DNA of 64,000 bases, taken from positions 1 to 64,000 of the forward strand of contig NZ_JANUBZ010000004.1 in assembly GCF_024808665.1 (NCBI RefSeq). The letters are read 5' to 3'. Below are positions 55,613-64,000 of the stretch, piece by piece. The notes below the pieces were generated by a model, which did not search any database, was not told the origin of the DNA, and worked only from the letters and a program-made list of their open reading frames with translations. The translations under genes were made by a program, and so were the position numbers. Source of the stretch: Mucilaginibacter empetricola. Lineage in GTDB: Bacteria; Bacteroidota; Bacteroidia; Sphingobacteriales; Sphingobacteriaceae. Each line of letters starts with the position of its first letter. Within the stretch, counting starts at the first letter, position 1.

Positions 55613-56785
55613 ATGCAAAAAAACACGCTACACATATTATTTATTTTCGTTTTGGTGGTGGCTAGTTTGTTTACAGGCATTGCCAACGCACAAGAAAAGC
55701 AGAAGCATAAAATAACCATGAAGGACTCGCTCGACGGCGCGTTCGACCTGAGTAATTATATGATTTATTCTAATGGATTTGTTTTGATCCCCACCATTAT
55801 TACCGAACCTGCATTGGGTGGCATTGGCGCGGCATTAGTGCCTGTTTTTATCAAAAAAAGAGCACCCATAATTGATACCGTTGATGGAAAAAGGCGGGTA
55901 AGGCAAATAAACCCAGACATGACTGCTACTTTAGGAATGTACACCGGTAATAAAAGCTGGATGATTGGCGCTTTCAGGGCTGGAACGTTTGCCAAGCCGG
56001 GTATAACTTATCGGGTTATGGCTGGCTATGGTAGCATTAATACCGGCTTTTACAAAACGTTTCCCGATATAGGGGAAAAGGAGTTTAAATTTAATTTTAA
56101 AACTGTGCCTATTTATCTGCAAACATTAAAACAGTTTGGCAATAATAAATGGAGCGCTGGCATTCAGTACCTCTTTTTAAATACCAAAATTGCCTCTCAA
56201 CGAGACTCACTGCCATCCTTTGTTACTCAAAAAGAAATAAAAAGTATTGTTAGCCAGGTAGGTGGGGTAATTCAGTATGATAGCCGCGATAATATATTTA
56301 CGCCTGATAAAGGAGTACGATTAGAATCTGACTTTTTCTGGTCGAATGGCTTTATTGGGAGCGATTATAATGCCTGGCGCATAAATTACTCGGCCATCGG
56401 TTATACTCCGATTACGCCGAAGCTTATTGGCGGCTTGCGTATAGAGGGGCAACAATCATTGGGTAATCCGCCATTTTATCTGCTGCCTTTTGTTAATTTA
56501 AGGGGTGTGCCGTCAGAACGTTACCAGGGTAATGCAACTTTACTAACAGAAGCCGAGGCACGCTGGGATTTTTACAGGCGATGGAGTATAGTGTTGTATA
56601 GCGGTGTAGGCGAAGCTTATGATAAGTGGAGCGATATGTTCGCCAATCCATTGGTGTATAGTTACGGTACAGGCTTCCGCTATCTTATTGCCCGTAAATT
56701 TAAATTAAGAATGGGGATGGATATTGCCCGTGGCCCCGAAACCTGGGCTTATTATGTGGTTTTTGGAAGCAGCTGGTTTAGGTAG
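55613..56785 (+). CDS. BamA/TamA-family (D15-like) outer-membrane barrel without POTRA
   Basis: This 390-residue protein has a signal peptide (cleavage near ANAQE at 27) and a Bac_surface_Ag barrel (about 195-390) with VIQYDSRDNIFTPDKGVRLE and VNLRGVPSERYQGN, which is the L6-type VRGF-like motif. There are no POTRA repeats, so it is the short form common in Bacteroidota. ATG 55613 is used. It probably works with the two proteins before it, perhaps in lipid or surface handling, which is inference. Confidence 0.87.
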   Translation: MQKNTLHILFIFVLVVASLFTGIANAQEKQKHKITMKDSLDGAFDLSNYMIYSNGFVLIPTIITEPALGGIGAALVPVFIKKRAPIIDTVDGKRRVRQINPDMTATLGMYTGNKSWMIGAFRAGTFAKPGITYRVMAGYGSINTGFYKTFPDIGEKEFKFNFKTVPIYLQTLKQFGNNKWSAGIQYLFLNTKIASQRDSLPSFVTQKEIKSIVSQVGGVIQYDSRDNIFTPDKGVRLESDFFWSNGFIGSDYNAWRINYSAIGYTPITPKLIGGLRIEGQQSLGNPPFYLLPFVNLRGVPSERYQGNATLLTEAEARWDFYRRWSIVLYSGVGEAYDKWSDMFANPLVYSYGTGFRYLIARKFKLRMGMDIARGPETWAYYVVFGSSWFR

Positions 56786-56924
56786 ATGCATGTGCCAAAT
56801 TGAAGCCAGTTAAAAAAAATGCAACAACTGCCCGATTAACGATAATTGACGGCAAACAAAAAAACTGTAGAATGGTTGACTATTAATTAAATAACATAAT
56901 CAACCTTATTAAAACTTCATTATC

Positions 56925-57581
56925 ATGAAAAAATCAATGTACAAAAACTTAATGCTGTTATCTGTTCTACTTATTGCAGCATGCGGTACGTCAACCTATA
57001 TCACGGGTTCGTACAAGGCACCGGGCGTAACTACGGTTTCCTATAAAAAGGTTTTTATTACGGTTCTTACTGCCAACACCGTTGTTAAACAAAAAGTGGA
57101 AACGGGTTTAGCGCAATACTTTAACAGCAAAGGCATTGCTACTGTGAAAAGTATAGATGTGTTTCCGCCCGATTTTCACACAAGTGGGAACGATAAAAAC
57201 AAGGATACTGTATTAAAGGGAATCCGCCAGGCAGGGTGTGATGGTATTTTCACCGTTGCGCTCGAAAACAAAGAAACCGATACCCACTATGTACCCGGTA
57301 CAGCTTCGATATATCCAAGTGTTGGTGTAGCTTACTACGGCACCTTTGGCACTTATTACAGATATGGCTATAGTACTTTTTATTCGCCGGGATATTACAC
57401 CACGGATAGGACCTATTATCTGGAAACAAATTTATATGATGTGGCCGATGAGAAATTAATATGGTCGGCACAATCAAAAACTTATAATCCATCATCGTTG
57501 GATAGTTTTTTGCAGGATTATGAACAAGCCATTACACAACAGGTTATAAAGGATGGTCTGGTGGCCACCGCCGCTAAATAA
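56925..57581 (+). CDS. lipoprotein (DUF4136-like)
   Basis: This 218-residue lipoprotein has a lipobox LLIAAC (Cys20) and a DUF4136-like body: TGSYKAPG, VFITVLTANTVVKQKVE and WSAQSKTYNPSS. A Tyr/Gly-rich stretch (about 132-165) is in the middle. Function unknown. Confidence 0.75.
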   Translation: MKKSMYKNLMLLSVLLIAACGTSTYITGSYKAPGVTTVSYKKVFITVLTANTVVKQKVETGLAQYFNSKGIATVKSIDVFPPDFHTSGNDKNKDTVLKGIRQAGCDGIFTVALENKETDTHYVPGTASIYPSVGVAYYGTFGTYYRYGYSTFYSPGYYTTDRTYYLETNLYDVADEKLIWSAQSKTYNPSSLDSFLQDYEQAITQQVIKDGLVATAAK

Positions 57582-57961
57582 TCAAGTCCGACCAGGATTT
57601 TTGTAACGCTGTCGGGCACCTGAAGATAAGTTTTTCGGGTGCCCGATTAATATTCGTTTCTGCTAGTTTACCATTCGGACGATAGTATTTTTGAGTGATT
57701 TTAAGCATTTTTTAAAGTAAAAGTTACAATTTGCTACAAACTAGTTACAAAATTTGTTTTTTTAATTAATTTTTATACGTAATATAGTACAAGATTTATA
57801 CAGTATTTATTTGTGTAAATTCTGTGCAGTTTCCTCATCTACCTATAAACGTCGCCATCCCCAGTTAAACGCAATTGATTAAATTGCTGCAATCCTCTTG
57901 CGCGGCTTATTACGTTTGCATAAAACCCACACCTTATAACTACATCTAAAACCTGCATCTT
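57582..57961. other. intergenic region with a terminator
   Basis: CGGGCACC (57613-57620) pairs with GGTGCCCG (57638-57645) and ends the lipoprotein gene. The rest is A/T-rich with no credible gene. Confidence 0.5.
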
Positions 57962-59155
57962 ATGGAAACCAAATTTTTACCTTTTTTTTTCTTTTCAACC
58001 GGTTTATCTGGTTTAGGAGTTTCGATCATATTAGTCTCCTCCAAAAACTTTCTACAAAATGTGTACTTAAGTTTATTTATTTTCAGTTTATCTATCTGCG
58101 CGGTTTACAATTTCTGCTACGTTGAAGAACTATTATCAAATTTCCCCTTTCTGTTTATTATAGCCAAATCGTTTATTTTCCTGGTGGCTCCATGCGGCTT
58201 CCTGTATATACGTAATGTGTTCAGACCCGAAACCGTGTTCAGAAAATACGACTGGGTACATTTTATACCCTTTTTTATAGTGATGCTCATTTTAACCAAT
58301 ATGAGTTTACGCAATCCTGAAGCTTTGCAAAGAGCTCTGGCTGATAGCGCCGTGAATTGGTATATCGACGTTACCCATGCGCAGATGTACTATTTTTTAG
58401 AGATATGTAAATGTTTGTTATGGCTGTTTTACACCATTTTGCAAAGCTGGTATATTATTGATTTTGAGCGAGGGCGCAATCCGCGATCGTTACATTTAAA
58501 CTACAGGCTGCTTAACTGGGTAAAGATTTTTAATATCACACTAATTGTACTGTTCGGCTCTTTGCTTATTCAAAGAATTATCAATGTCACCTTTATCAGT
58601 ATTGATTTTGTAAATGATACCACCATGTCATTTATTTTGTTGCTTACCCTGTTTTTCCTGGTGTTTAATCCTCATATCCTGTATAGCCTCCAACCGTTGA
58701 CGCTCGACCTGGCCGAAGACAATCAATATTATCATTTTAAAGAAGCGATTATAAACGATAAAATAATGGTTGTAAAGCCACTATTCAGCGCTAAAAAGAA
58801 AGATGAATATCTATTAATGCTGGACGATGTATTAACCCAGTAGCAGCCTTACCTGCACAAAGGAATAACAGTAAAGAATTTGGCCGAGCAAACCAAAATA
58901 CCTGCTCATCATTTATCCAGTTTAATCAGCAGTGAATTTAACCTGCATTTTCAGGATTTTATCAATTTAAAAAGAATTGAATATTTAAAAGATCATATAG
59001 AAGATATCGGCTGGAAGAAATTAACTCTCGAAGGCATTTGCTGGGAGGTAGGCTTTACATCACGGACGACATTTTTCAGGGCATTTATCAAATTCACCGG
59101 CATTTCTCCCTCCGAATATTTTAACACTTTAAAGAAGAATAACCATAGCGCGTAA
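57962..59155 (+). pseudogene. AraC-family regulator interrupted by an in-frame TAG
   Basis: The first 293 codons encode a seven-helix membrane region (about 5-240) and a cytoplasmic tail; TAG at 58841-58843 stops it. Codons after TAG stay in the same frame and encode QPYLHKGITVKNLAEQTK, then the AraC helix-turn-helix (LDDVLTQ before the stop and ISPSEYFNTL at the end), to 59155. A normal member of this membrane-AraC type would read straight through here. So one nonsense codon splits an otherwise intact gene of 397 codons. Readthrough or a sequencing error remain possible. Confidence 0.85.
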
Positions 59156-59459
59156 TTTGCATGTTGCATTCCTTCAATGGGTACTAAATTAAAAAATGCA
59201 ACAGGTTTTTACTTCAAATTAAGCACTAATTGAAAAAAAGTGCATTGCTTTGTCCATATTTTTAAGGAATTAAAAACCAATAAACCAATAAAAATGTGAA
59301 AGTGAGAGGGTACGTTCGGCGTTGCCCCGTTATAACTTGATGTTAAAAAATGTATGTGCCGATGCATACAGAATTGTTAGCACCCACAACCCCGTTTTAT
59401 TAATACCATATGGTTCCCTGTCCCTGGGGATTCACTGAATATATTGGAGATTATTAACA
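59156..59459. other. intergenic region
   Basis: A/T-rich with no palindromes of note; it leads to the possible small gene at 59460. Confidence 0.4.
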
Positions 59460-59606
59460 ATGGCATTACGGAGTTTTTATAACAAATTTACAAGGGCACT
59501 TAAACAGGCCTGGTTAACTTTGTTAATGATATTGCCCGTTAAATTGAAAGCTAAAAAGCCTGTTATGCGGGTAATATTTAAAAAGAAGGATACCGATAAG
59601 CACTAA
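59460..59606 (+). CDS. possible small basic protein
   Basis: A 48-codon ORF (begins MALRSFYNKF, ends KKKDTDKH) with a hydrophobic centre (AWLTLLMILPV, 17-27) and basic ends. GGAG at 59447-59450 could be its ribosome-binding site. It might be a small membrane protein. No homologue is known to me. Confidence 0.35.
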   Translation: MALRSFYNKFTRALKQAWLTLLMILPVKLKAKKPVMRVIFKKKDTDKH

Positions 59607-59757
59607 CCTCTTCAGTTTTATAGGTAAATACACTGCAGCTTTTTTTAAATCTTTTAGTATTGTTTCAGTTTTAAATGTGCAACCCAATAGCATTGGATAA
59701 GTAAGGTTCTTTTTACAGGAAGTGTGTTTATTTGCCTCAGAATTAGAAAATTGATTT

Positions 59758-60726
59758 ATGAAAAACAAAATTACAATCACAATAATAGCGTGCTGCTTTA
59801 TAGGCGCTATGGGTGTAAATAAAGGCTTTTCACAATTAAAAGGCGATCATTTTCTTGGAGCTGCCGGCCTTGATGCCGGATCACAGGCTCCGCCTGAAAC
59901 CTTTACACTATTGGTTCCCTTTTATTTTTACGATGCATCGTCATTAAAAGACGCCAGTGGAAATATTTCAAACCACTCTCCCAATCTCAGCATGTTTCTT
60001 ACAGCCATAGGCGGCAGCTATGTAAGCAACTTTAAAATATTGGGTGGTACCTGGGGAGCAACAGCGTTATTTCCGTTTGCCCAAAACACTATTCAAGGCA
60101 ATATAGTCAGTTCAAAAAGCTCTTTTGCCTACAGCGACACCTATATCGCACCTGTTCAGTTGGGCTGGCGTACCAAAGCTGCCGATTTTGTTTTTGATTA
60201 CTCATTGTACATCCCTACAGGTACTTATCAGGCCGGGGGCAGCAACAACAGCGGTTTAGGGATGTGGGCCAATGAGTTTTCTGCAGGCACAACTATTCGC
60301 CTTGATCCAAGGGGTACAATTGATTTTTCCTCATTGTTCTCGTACGAGATAAACGGCGATAAAAAGAATACCGATATAAAAACCGGCGATATTTTTACAG
60401 CAGAGGGCGGTTTAGGGAAAACCTGGTATACGTTTAACGGTACCAAAGTGCCATCATCAATTATTAAGGCCGGCATTGTTTATTATATGCAATTTAAAGT
60501 AACCAATGATGAAATACCTATTGGCGATACCCCTTACGTTTTTGAACCGGGCCAGGATCATATTTATTCGTTGGGTTTAGAGAGTAATGTGCTGTTAACC
60601 AAATCGCGCATGCTGTTTGGTATACGTTGGTTTGATGAGCTTGGGGCTGTTAACCGCCTGCAGGGTAATACGTTTTTCATAACCATTGCACACGTGTTTA
60701 GTACCGCTCCAAAAAAAGCACAATAG
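59758..60726 (+). CDS. outer-membrane protein, phenol-degradation meta-pathway type
   Basis: This 322-residue protein has a signal peptide (cleavage near GFSQL at 26) and a barrel like the SphA/MetA-pathway family (PF13557): LLVPFYFYDASS, FPFAQNTIQGN, APVQLGWRTKAADFVFDYSLYIPTGTY and GIRWFDELGAVNRLQGN. These form outer-membrane channels for small compounds; the substrate here is unknown. Confidence 0.85.
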   Translation: MKNKITITIIACCFIGAMGVNKGFSQLKGDHFLGAAGLDAGSQAPPETFTLLVPFYFYDASSLKDASGNISNHSPNLSMFLTAIGGSYVSNFKILGGTWGATALFPFAQNTIQGNIVSSKSSFAYSDTYIAPVQLGWRTKAADFVFDYSLYIPTGTYQAGGSNNSGLGMWANEFSAGTTIRLDPRGTIDFSSLFSYEINGDKKNTDIKTGDIFTAEGGLGKTWYTFNGTKVPSSIIKAGIVYYMQFKVTNDEIPIGDTPYVFEPGQDHIYSLGLESNVLLTKSRMLFGIRWFDELGAVNRLQGNTFFITIAHVFSTAPKKAQ

Positions 60727-60854
60727 TGAAGCTCCCCGGCTGGCTGTTGTGAAATAATTGTCTATAAAAATTGAGGCACTTTACAGTCGGTTTAGTGTCT
60801 GTTAATTCCTATTGGCATAACAATCATAATGATAAAATTTAACCTCATAGCACC

Positions 60855-61274
60855 ATGAAAAAAACGATTTGTATTTTATTGTTCATTTTTGCCATAAGCC
60901 AAATAGCTATAGCCCAGCAAGTACGATATGCTAAGGCTGCGCCCGTAGGAAGCTGGCAAATAATAGGCACAACACAGGCAAAATTTACAGCCGATCATGA
61001 CGGAATTATTGTGCAAGGACCTTTTAATAATTTCAGAAGTGTTAAGCTAAAAGTAACTGATGCACCACTGCGCCTGGTGAAAATGGTGGTAACTTATGAT
61101 AACGGAGCACCCGACAATATAGAAACGTTGTATGATATACCCCAGGGCGGCGAAAGCCGCATTATTGACCTAAGAGGCGTTGGTGAACGCAAAATAAGAA
61201 GAATAGATTTTTGGTATGATACCCGTGGAGCGGCCCGCGGGAGAGCCAATGTTACCGTTTTTGCAATGAAATAA
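60855..61274 (+). CDS. DUF2541-like exported protein
   Basis: This 139-residue protein has a signal peptide (cleavage near AIAQQ at 20) and a single beta-rich domain: GSWQIIGTTQAKFTADHDGIIV, LRLVKMVVTYDNGAPDN, GGESRIIDLRG and RKIRRIDFWYDTRG. The pattern fits DUF2541. Function unknown. A terminator lies 145 bp further. Confidence 0.75.
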   Translation: MKKTICILLFIFAISQIAIAQQVRYAKAAPVGSWQIIGTTQAKFTADHDGIIVQGPFNNFRSVKLKVTDAPLRLVKMVVTYDNGAPDNIETLYDIPQGGESRIIDLRGVGERKIRRIDFWYDTRGAARGRANVTVFAMK

Positions 61275-61739
61275 TATTGAAATGCAATTTTTGGAGTTTC
61301 AAATTTGAATTTGCTACTTTAATTAATAATAAATGTTTTGATTACAGCAAAAAAACTCCAAAATTTGTATTGTGCAAAGTTTTAGGGTGACTATGCACAC
61401 TTTTTCATAAGTGGATGTGGCCAGGTCCGGGGTTGGACCTGGCTTTTTTTCTTTATTATTAAACATTAATTAATTGTTTAAAGAAATCGAACATTAAAGG
61501 GTTTTATCAAAAAGATTAAATGTTGTTAATGATTCGCTCGTTTGTATGGCCACTGATACTTATCGAAAACGTATTTTTTTGAAAGATCTACCGTCAATAC
61601 ATCAGATGATGTTCCAATTTTAAAAGTGCAACCAATGTGTACCACTCAGGTACTAATAATTCGGCAAAACACCTTTTACTTTGATTAAATAAATAATGGC
61701 TCCCCGAATTTTGTGTTTTACATTTTAAAAATTGGTGAA
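61275..61739. other. intergenic region with inverted repeat and terminator
   Basis: TTTTGGAGTTT (61289-61299) is complementary to AAACTCCAAAA (61353-61363), and a strong terminator lies at 61420-61450. No gene is seen. Confidence 0.5.
61420..61450 (+). terminator. rho-independent terminator
   Basis: GCCAGGTCC pairs with GGACCTGGC across GGGGTT, followed by TTTTTTT. Confidence 0.92.
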
Positions 61740-62705
61740 ATGAAAAAGACTACCCATAAGTTAAAATCCATTGGCAAAAAATCAATCATATTTTTGTTAA
61801 TCCTCCTCTTTAGTAATGTTACCGTAGTATTGGCTCAGCTACGACGAGGCGGAGGCGGTGCAAGGGCTGGCCGTTCAACTCAGGCACAAAGAAACAACGC
61901 TGGCAGAAACCGAAATAATCTTTCAGGAAGCACCCGCAACACTAACCCGGGCAGCAGGAATAATGTTTCGGGTAATACCCACAATAATACTAACGGAAAC
62001 CGCACTAACGCTAATAATGGCAACCGTAATAGCAACAATAATACAAACGTTCATAACAAAACCAATAATGTTAACAGCGGCAATACGGTAAACGTAAATG
62101 TTAACAACAACAGAACTGTTGTACAGAATAATACCGTAGTAAGAAGAAACAATGTGGCCTATAGCAGGCCGCCGTATGTGTATGGGGGCAGAAGCTATTA
62201 TAGTTATCATCCTTATTATTATCACCCTTACCATCCATATGCTTGGGGCCCGGTTTACCATCCATGGGGCTTTTTTGTTGCGGCACTGGCTACAACAGCT
62301 ATTGTTGTTAGCGTGGCTAATGCGAATGCACAAGCGCAAGCAGCGGCAGCAGCACAATATCACTATGACCAGGGAGTATTTTATGCACCTTCAAACGGTG
62401 GTTATACAGTTGTAGCCGCACCGGTGGGAGCTGTAGTAACAACAGTACCAACAAATGCTCAACCTGTAGTGGTTAACCAAACTACCAACTATTATTACGG
62501 TGGTACATTTTATGAAAAATCTTCAAAAGGATATACCGTTGTAGCGCCCACAGCCGGAGCCGTTGTTGAAAACCTGCCGGATGGAGGCAAAGAAGTTAAG
62601 GTAGGCGATGTAACCTATATGAAAGTGGGCGATACTTATTATCAGCCTATTCAGCAAAACGGTAAAAATATGTATGAGGTGGTTACTGTTCAGGGGGGCT
62701 CATAA
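61740..62705 (+). CDS. DUF6515 exported protein with Asn-rich region
   Basis: This 321-residue protein has a signal peptide (cleavage near VLAQL at 32), a Gly/Arg stretch, a long Asn-rich low-complexity part (about 50-130), a Tyr/His/Pro-rich part (about 150-180), a membrane-like helix (about 185-205) and a C-terminal DUF6515 domain (NYYYGGTFYEKSSKGYTVVAP, then GDTYYQPI). ATG 61740 is used; the GTG at 61713 is less likely. Function unknown. Confidence 0.82.
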   Translation: MKKTTHKLKSIGKKSIIFLLILLFSNVTVVLAQLRRGGGGARAGRSTQAQRNNAGRNRNNLSGSTRNTNPGSRNNVSGNTHNNTNGNRTNANNGNRNSNNNTNVHNKTNNVNSGNTVNVNVNNNRTVVQNNTVVRRNNVAYSRPPYVYGGRSYYSYHPYYYHPYHPYAWGPVYHPWGFFVAALATTAIVVSVANANAQAQAAAAAQYHYDQGVFYAPSNGGYTVVAAPVGAVVTTVPTNAQPVVVNQTTNYYYGGTFYEKSSKGYTVVAPTAGAVVENLPDGGKEVKVGDVTYMKVGDTYYQPIQQNGKNMYEVVTVQGGS

Positions 62706-62739
62706 ATTGCTATGATAAACGGATTTAAATTAAAGAGCT

Positions 62740-62991
62740 ATGAAACCGAAGTATATGTTTTATCTGTTCATAATGATTTTGATACATTATGAGGTAGGCC
62801 GTATTGTAAGTATTAGCGCTACACAGGCCGCTGACGAACAACCATCAAGTAACAGAGGCATAAAGCTTGATGAGAATGAGCAGCATTTTGTTAAGCCGCT
62901 TGGTTATGACCATGAGGTACGGTTTATCAGCATAAGCAATCCTCGCCCCAAACATGTAAAGCTATATAAAGCGGTTAGCAAAAGAAGTTAA
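62740..62991 (+). CDS. small protein with N-terminal hydrophobic segment
   Basis: This 83-residue protein has a hydrophobic start (MFYLFIMILI, 6-15) and a polar rest. It follows the DUF6515 gene by 34 bp. No family is recognised. Confidence 0.6.
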   Translation: MKPKYMFYLFIMILIHYEVGRIVSISATQAADEQPSSNRGIKLDENEQHFVKPLGYDHEVRFISISNPRPKHVKLYKAVSKRS

Positions 62992-63033
62992 ATGCAACTT
63001 CAACGTAATTGAAAACGAAGGAGAAAGCCTATT

Positions 63034-64000
63034 ATGTTTAAAGAAAAATACAACGAAGGCAAGATTCTGAGAGAAATTACCCCGCGTAGCTCTCATGCTA
63101 AATTGCATCTTCCGCTAAAAAGAACGCCTGTAGAACGGATGATCAGCCAGTCAAATGAGGGCCGCCTGCCCGAGCTGGTTCCTATAAGGCATTTCCGTAT
63201 GGGCAAGTCACCTTTTACTTTTTACCGGGGTACAGCATCGTTAATGGCAAATGATCTTTCCTGTTCGCCTTCAACCGGTGTTAATATACAAGCCTGCGGC
63301 GATAGTCATTTAATGAATTTTGGCGGGTTTGCCACACCCGAGCGAACGTTGATTGTTGACATGAACGATTTTGACGAAACCAACCCCGGCCCCTGGGAAT
63401 GGGATTTGAAAAGACTGGCCGCCAGTTTTTTACTGGCCTGTCGCGAAAAAGGATATAGCGCGAGCGACGGGCATGATGTTACTATGCAACTAATGCAAAC
63501 CTATCAGCAAAAAATATACGAATACTCAACAATGAACTTTCTTGATTTGTGGTATTCAAAACTAACACTCGAAGAAATAGCACAAAATGCCAAAACCAAG
63601 GAAGGAAAGGCGTTGATAACCAAGGCCGTTAAAAAAGCCAACGAGCAAACACATGATACGGTGTTTTATAAAATTACAGCAAATACACTAGGAAAAATCG
63701 AAATAACTGACCATGCACCGTTGATCTATCACCCTATCGATGTGGAAGAGCAGATGGCAGCCATTTTGTCCTTTATGGATGACTACAAAAGTACCTTGCA
63801 AAATGACCGCAGGCAATTGCTTGACCAATATAAAGTGGTTGATGTGGCACTAAAAGTAGTTGGCGTTGGCAGTGTTGGAACACGATGCATGGTGGTTTTA
63901 TTAATGAATGATAATAAAGAGCCGCTTTTTTTGCAAGTAAAAGAAGCCGGTCAATCAGTTTTGGAACCGTTTACCGGCAAAAGTAAATTTCAACATTCGG
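63034..64000 (+). CDS. DUF2252 protein, cut by the window end
   Basis: 322 codons are visible from ATG 63034 (GAAGGAGAAAG upstream as ribosome-binding site). DUF2252 signatures are clear: QACGDSHLMNFGGFATPE, DMNDFDETNPGPWEWDLKRL and VGVGSVGTRC. The kinase-like fold is known for this family; the substrate is not. Its 3' end is outside the window; full members are about 400-450 residues. Confidence 0.9.
   Translation, partial: MFKEKYNEGKILREITPRSSHAKLHLPLKRTPVERMISQSNEGRLPELVPIRHFRMGKSPFTFYRGTASLMANDLSCSPSTGVNIQACGDSHLMNFGGFATPERTLIVDMNDFDETNPGPWEWDLKRLAASFLLACREKGYSASDGHDVTMQLMQTYQQKIYEYSTMNFLDLWYSKLTLEEIAQNAKTKEGKALITKAVKKANEQTHDTVFYKITANTLGKIEITDHAPLIYHPIDVEEQMAAILSFMDDYKSTLQNDRRQLLDQYKVVDVALKVVGVGSVGTRCMVVLLMNDNKEPLFLQVKEAGQSVLEPFTGKSKFQHS

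Noticed and set aside
61923..62363. 146-codon minus-strand ORF
   Set aside because: It is antisense to the Asn-rich part of the DUF6515 gene and reflects codon bias.

Overview
The window looks like the chromosome of a Sphingobacteriaceae-type Bacteroidota, most like Mucilaginibacter or Pedobacter. This rests on the protein families (DUF4397, DUF4421, DUF4202 and DUF6515 proteins, LytTR/LytS pairs, DUF5074-like propeller lipoproteins, a Bacteroidota type II-C Cas9), on moderate-to-low GC with A/T-rich intergenic DNA, and on Bacteroidota promoter elements (-33 TTTG, -7 TAnnTTTG). No rRNA, tRNA or intact transposase was seen.

Layout. 1-5 kb: a YeiH-type exporter with a small Cys protein, a secreted alpha/beta hydrolase, a truncated DoxX gene, a group III truncated haemoglobin and a Crp/Fnr regulator. 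5-8.9 kb: a ClC chloride channel and small unknown proteins. 8.9-20.9 kb: a nitrate/nitrite assimilation block with a rubredoxin-tailed nitrite-reductase-like protein, a nitrate reductase fused to its own FAD and BFD electron-input domains, a NarK-type transporter, a second Crp/Fnr regulator, NirD, NirB and the sirohaem methyltransferase CobA. Both Crp/Fnr proteins carry the same N-terminal four-Cys cluster, and FNR-like palindromes lie between nirB and cobA. 21-22.3 kb: an AraC/VOC/DUF1569 operon. 22.4-25.4 kb: an RNA/ribosome-repair operon (unknown basic protein, RtcB, PrfH) behind a structured leader with a short upstream ORF. 25.6-39.3 kb: outer-membrane proteins, a LytS/LytTR pair, lipoproteins and several sensor kinases.

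39.7-46.2 kb: a complete minimal type II-C CRISPR-Cas system. Order on the minus strand is cas9, cas1, cas2, then an array of 16 repeats and 15 spacers; a tracrRNA lies divergently upstream of cas9. The tracr anti-repeat shows that crRNAs are made from the plus strand, toward cas2. Every repeat carries TTTG-N20-GATATTTG, one base from the Bacteroidota promoter consensus, so each repeat could drive its own crRNA, as in Neisseria but with a different sigma-factor code.

46.7-51.8 kb: a peptide/bacteriocin-type export operon (a C39-like inactive domain fused to VKOR and thioredoxin; a peptidase-containing ABC transporter; an HlyD adaptor) without a visible precursor gene. 52-57.6 kb: a propeller protein, outer-membrane barrels and a lipoprotein. 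58-59.2 kb: an AraC-type regulator broken by one in-frame TAG. 59.7-64 kb: a phenol-pathway-type barrel, DUF2541-like and DUF6515 proteins, and a DUF2252 gene cut by the window end. An imperfect direct repeat of about 110 bp (about 265-375 and 46438-46549) brackets the first 46 kb and may be an attachment-type or dispersed repeat.
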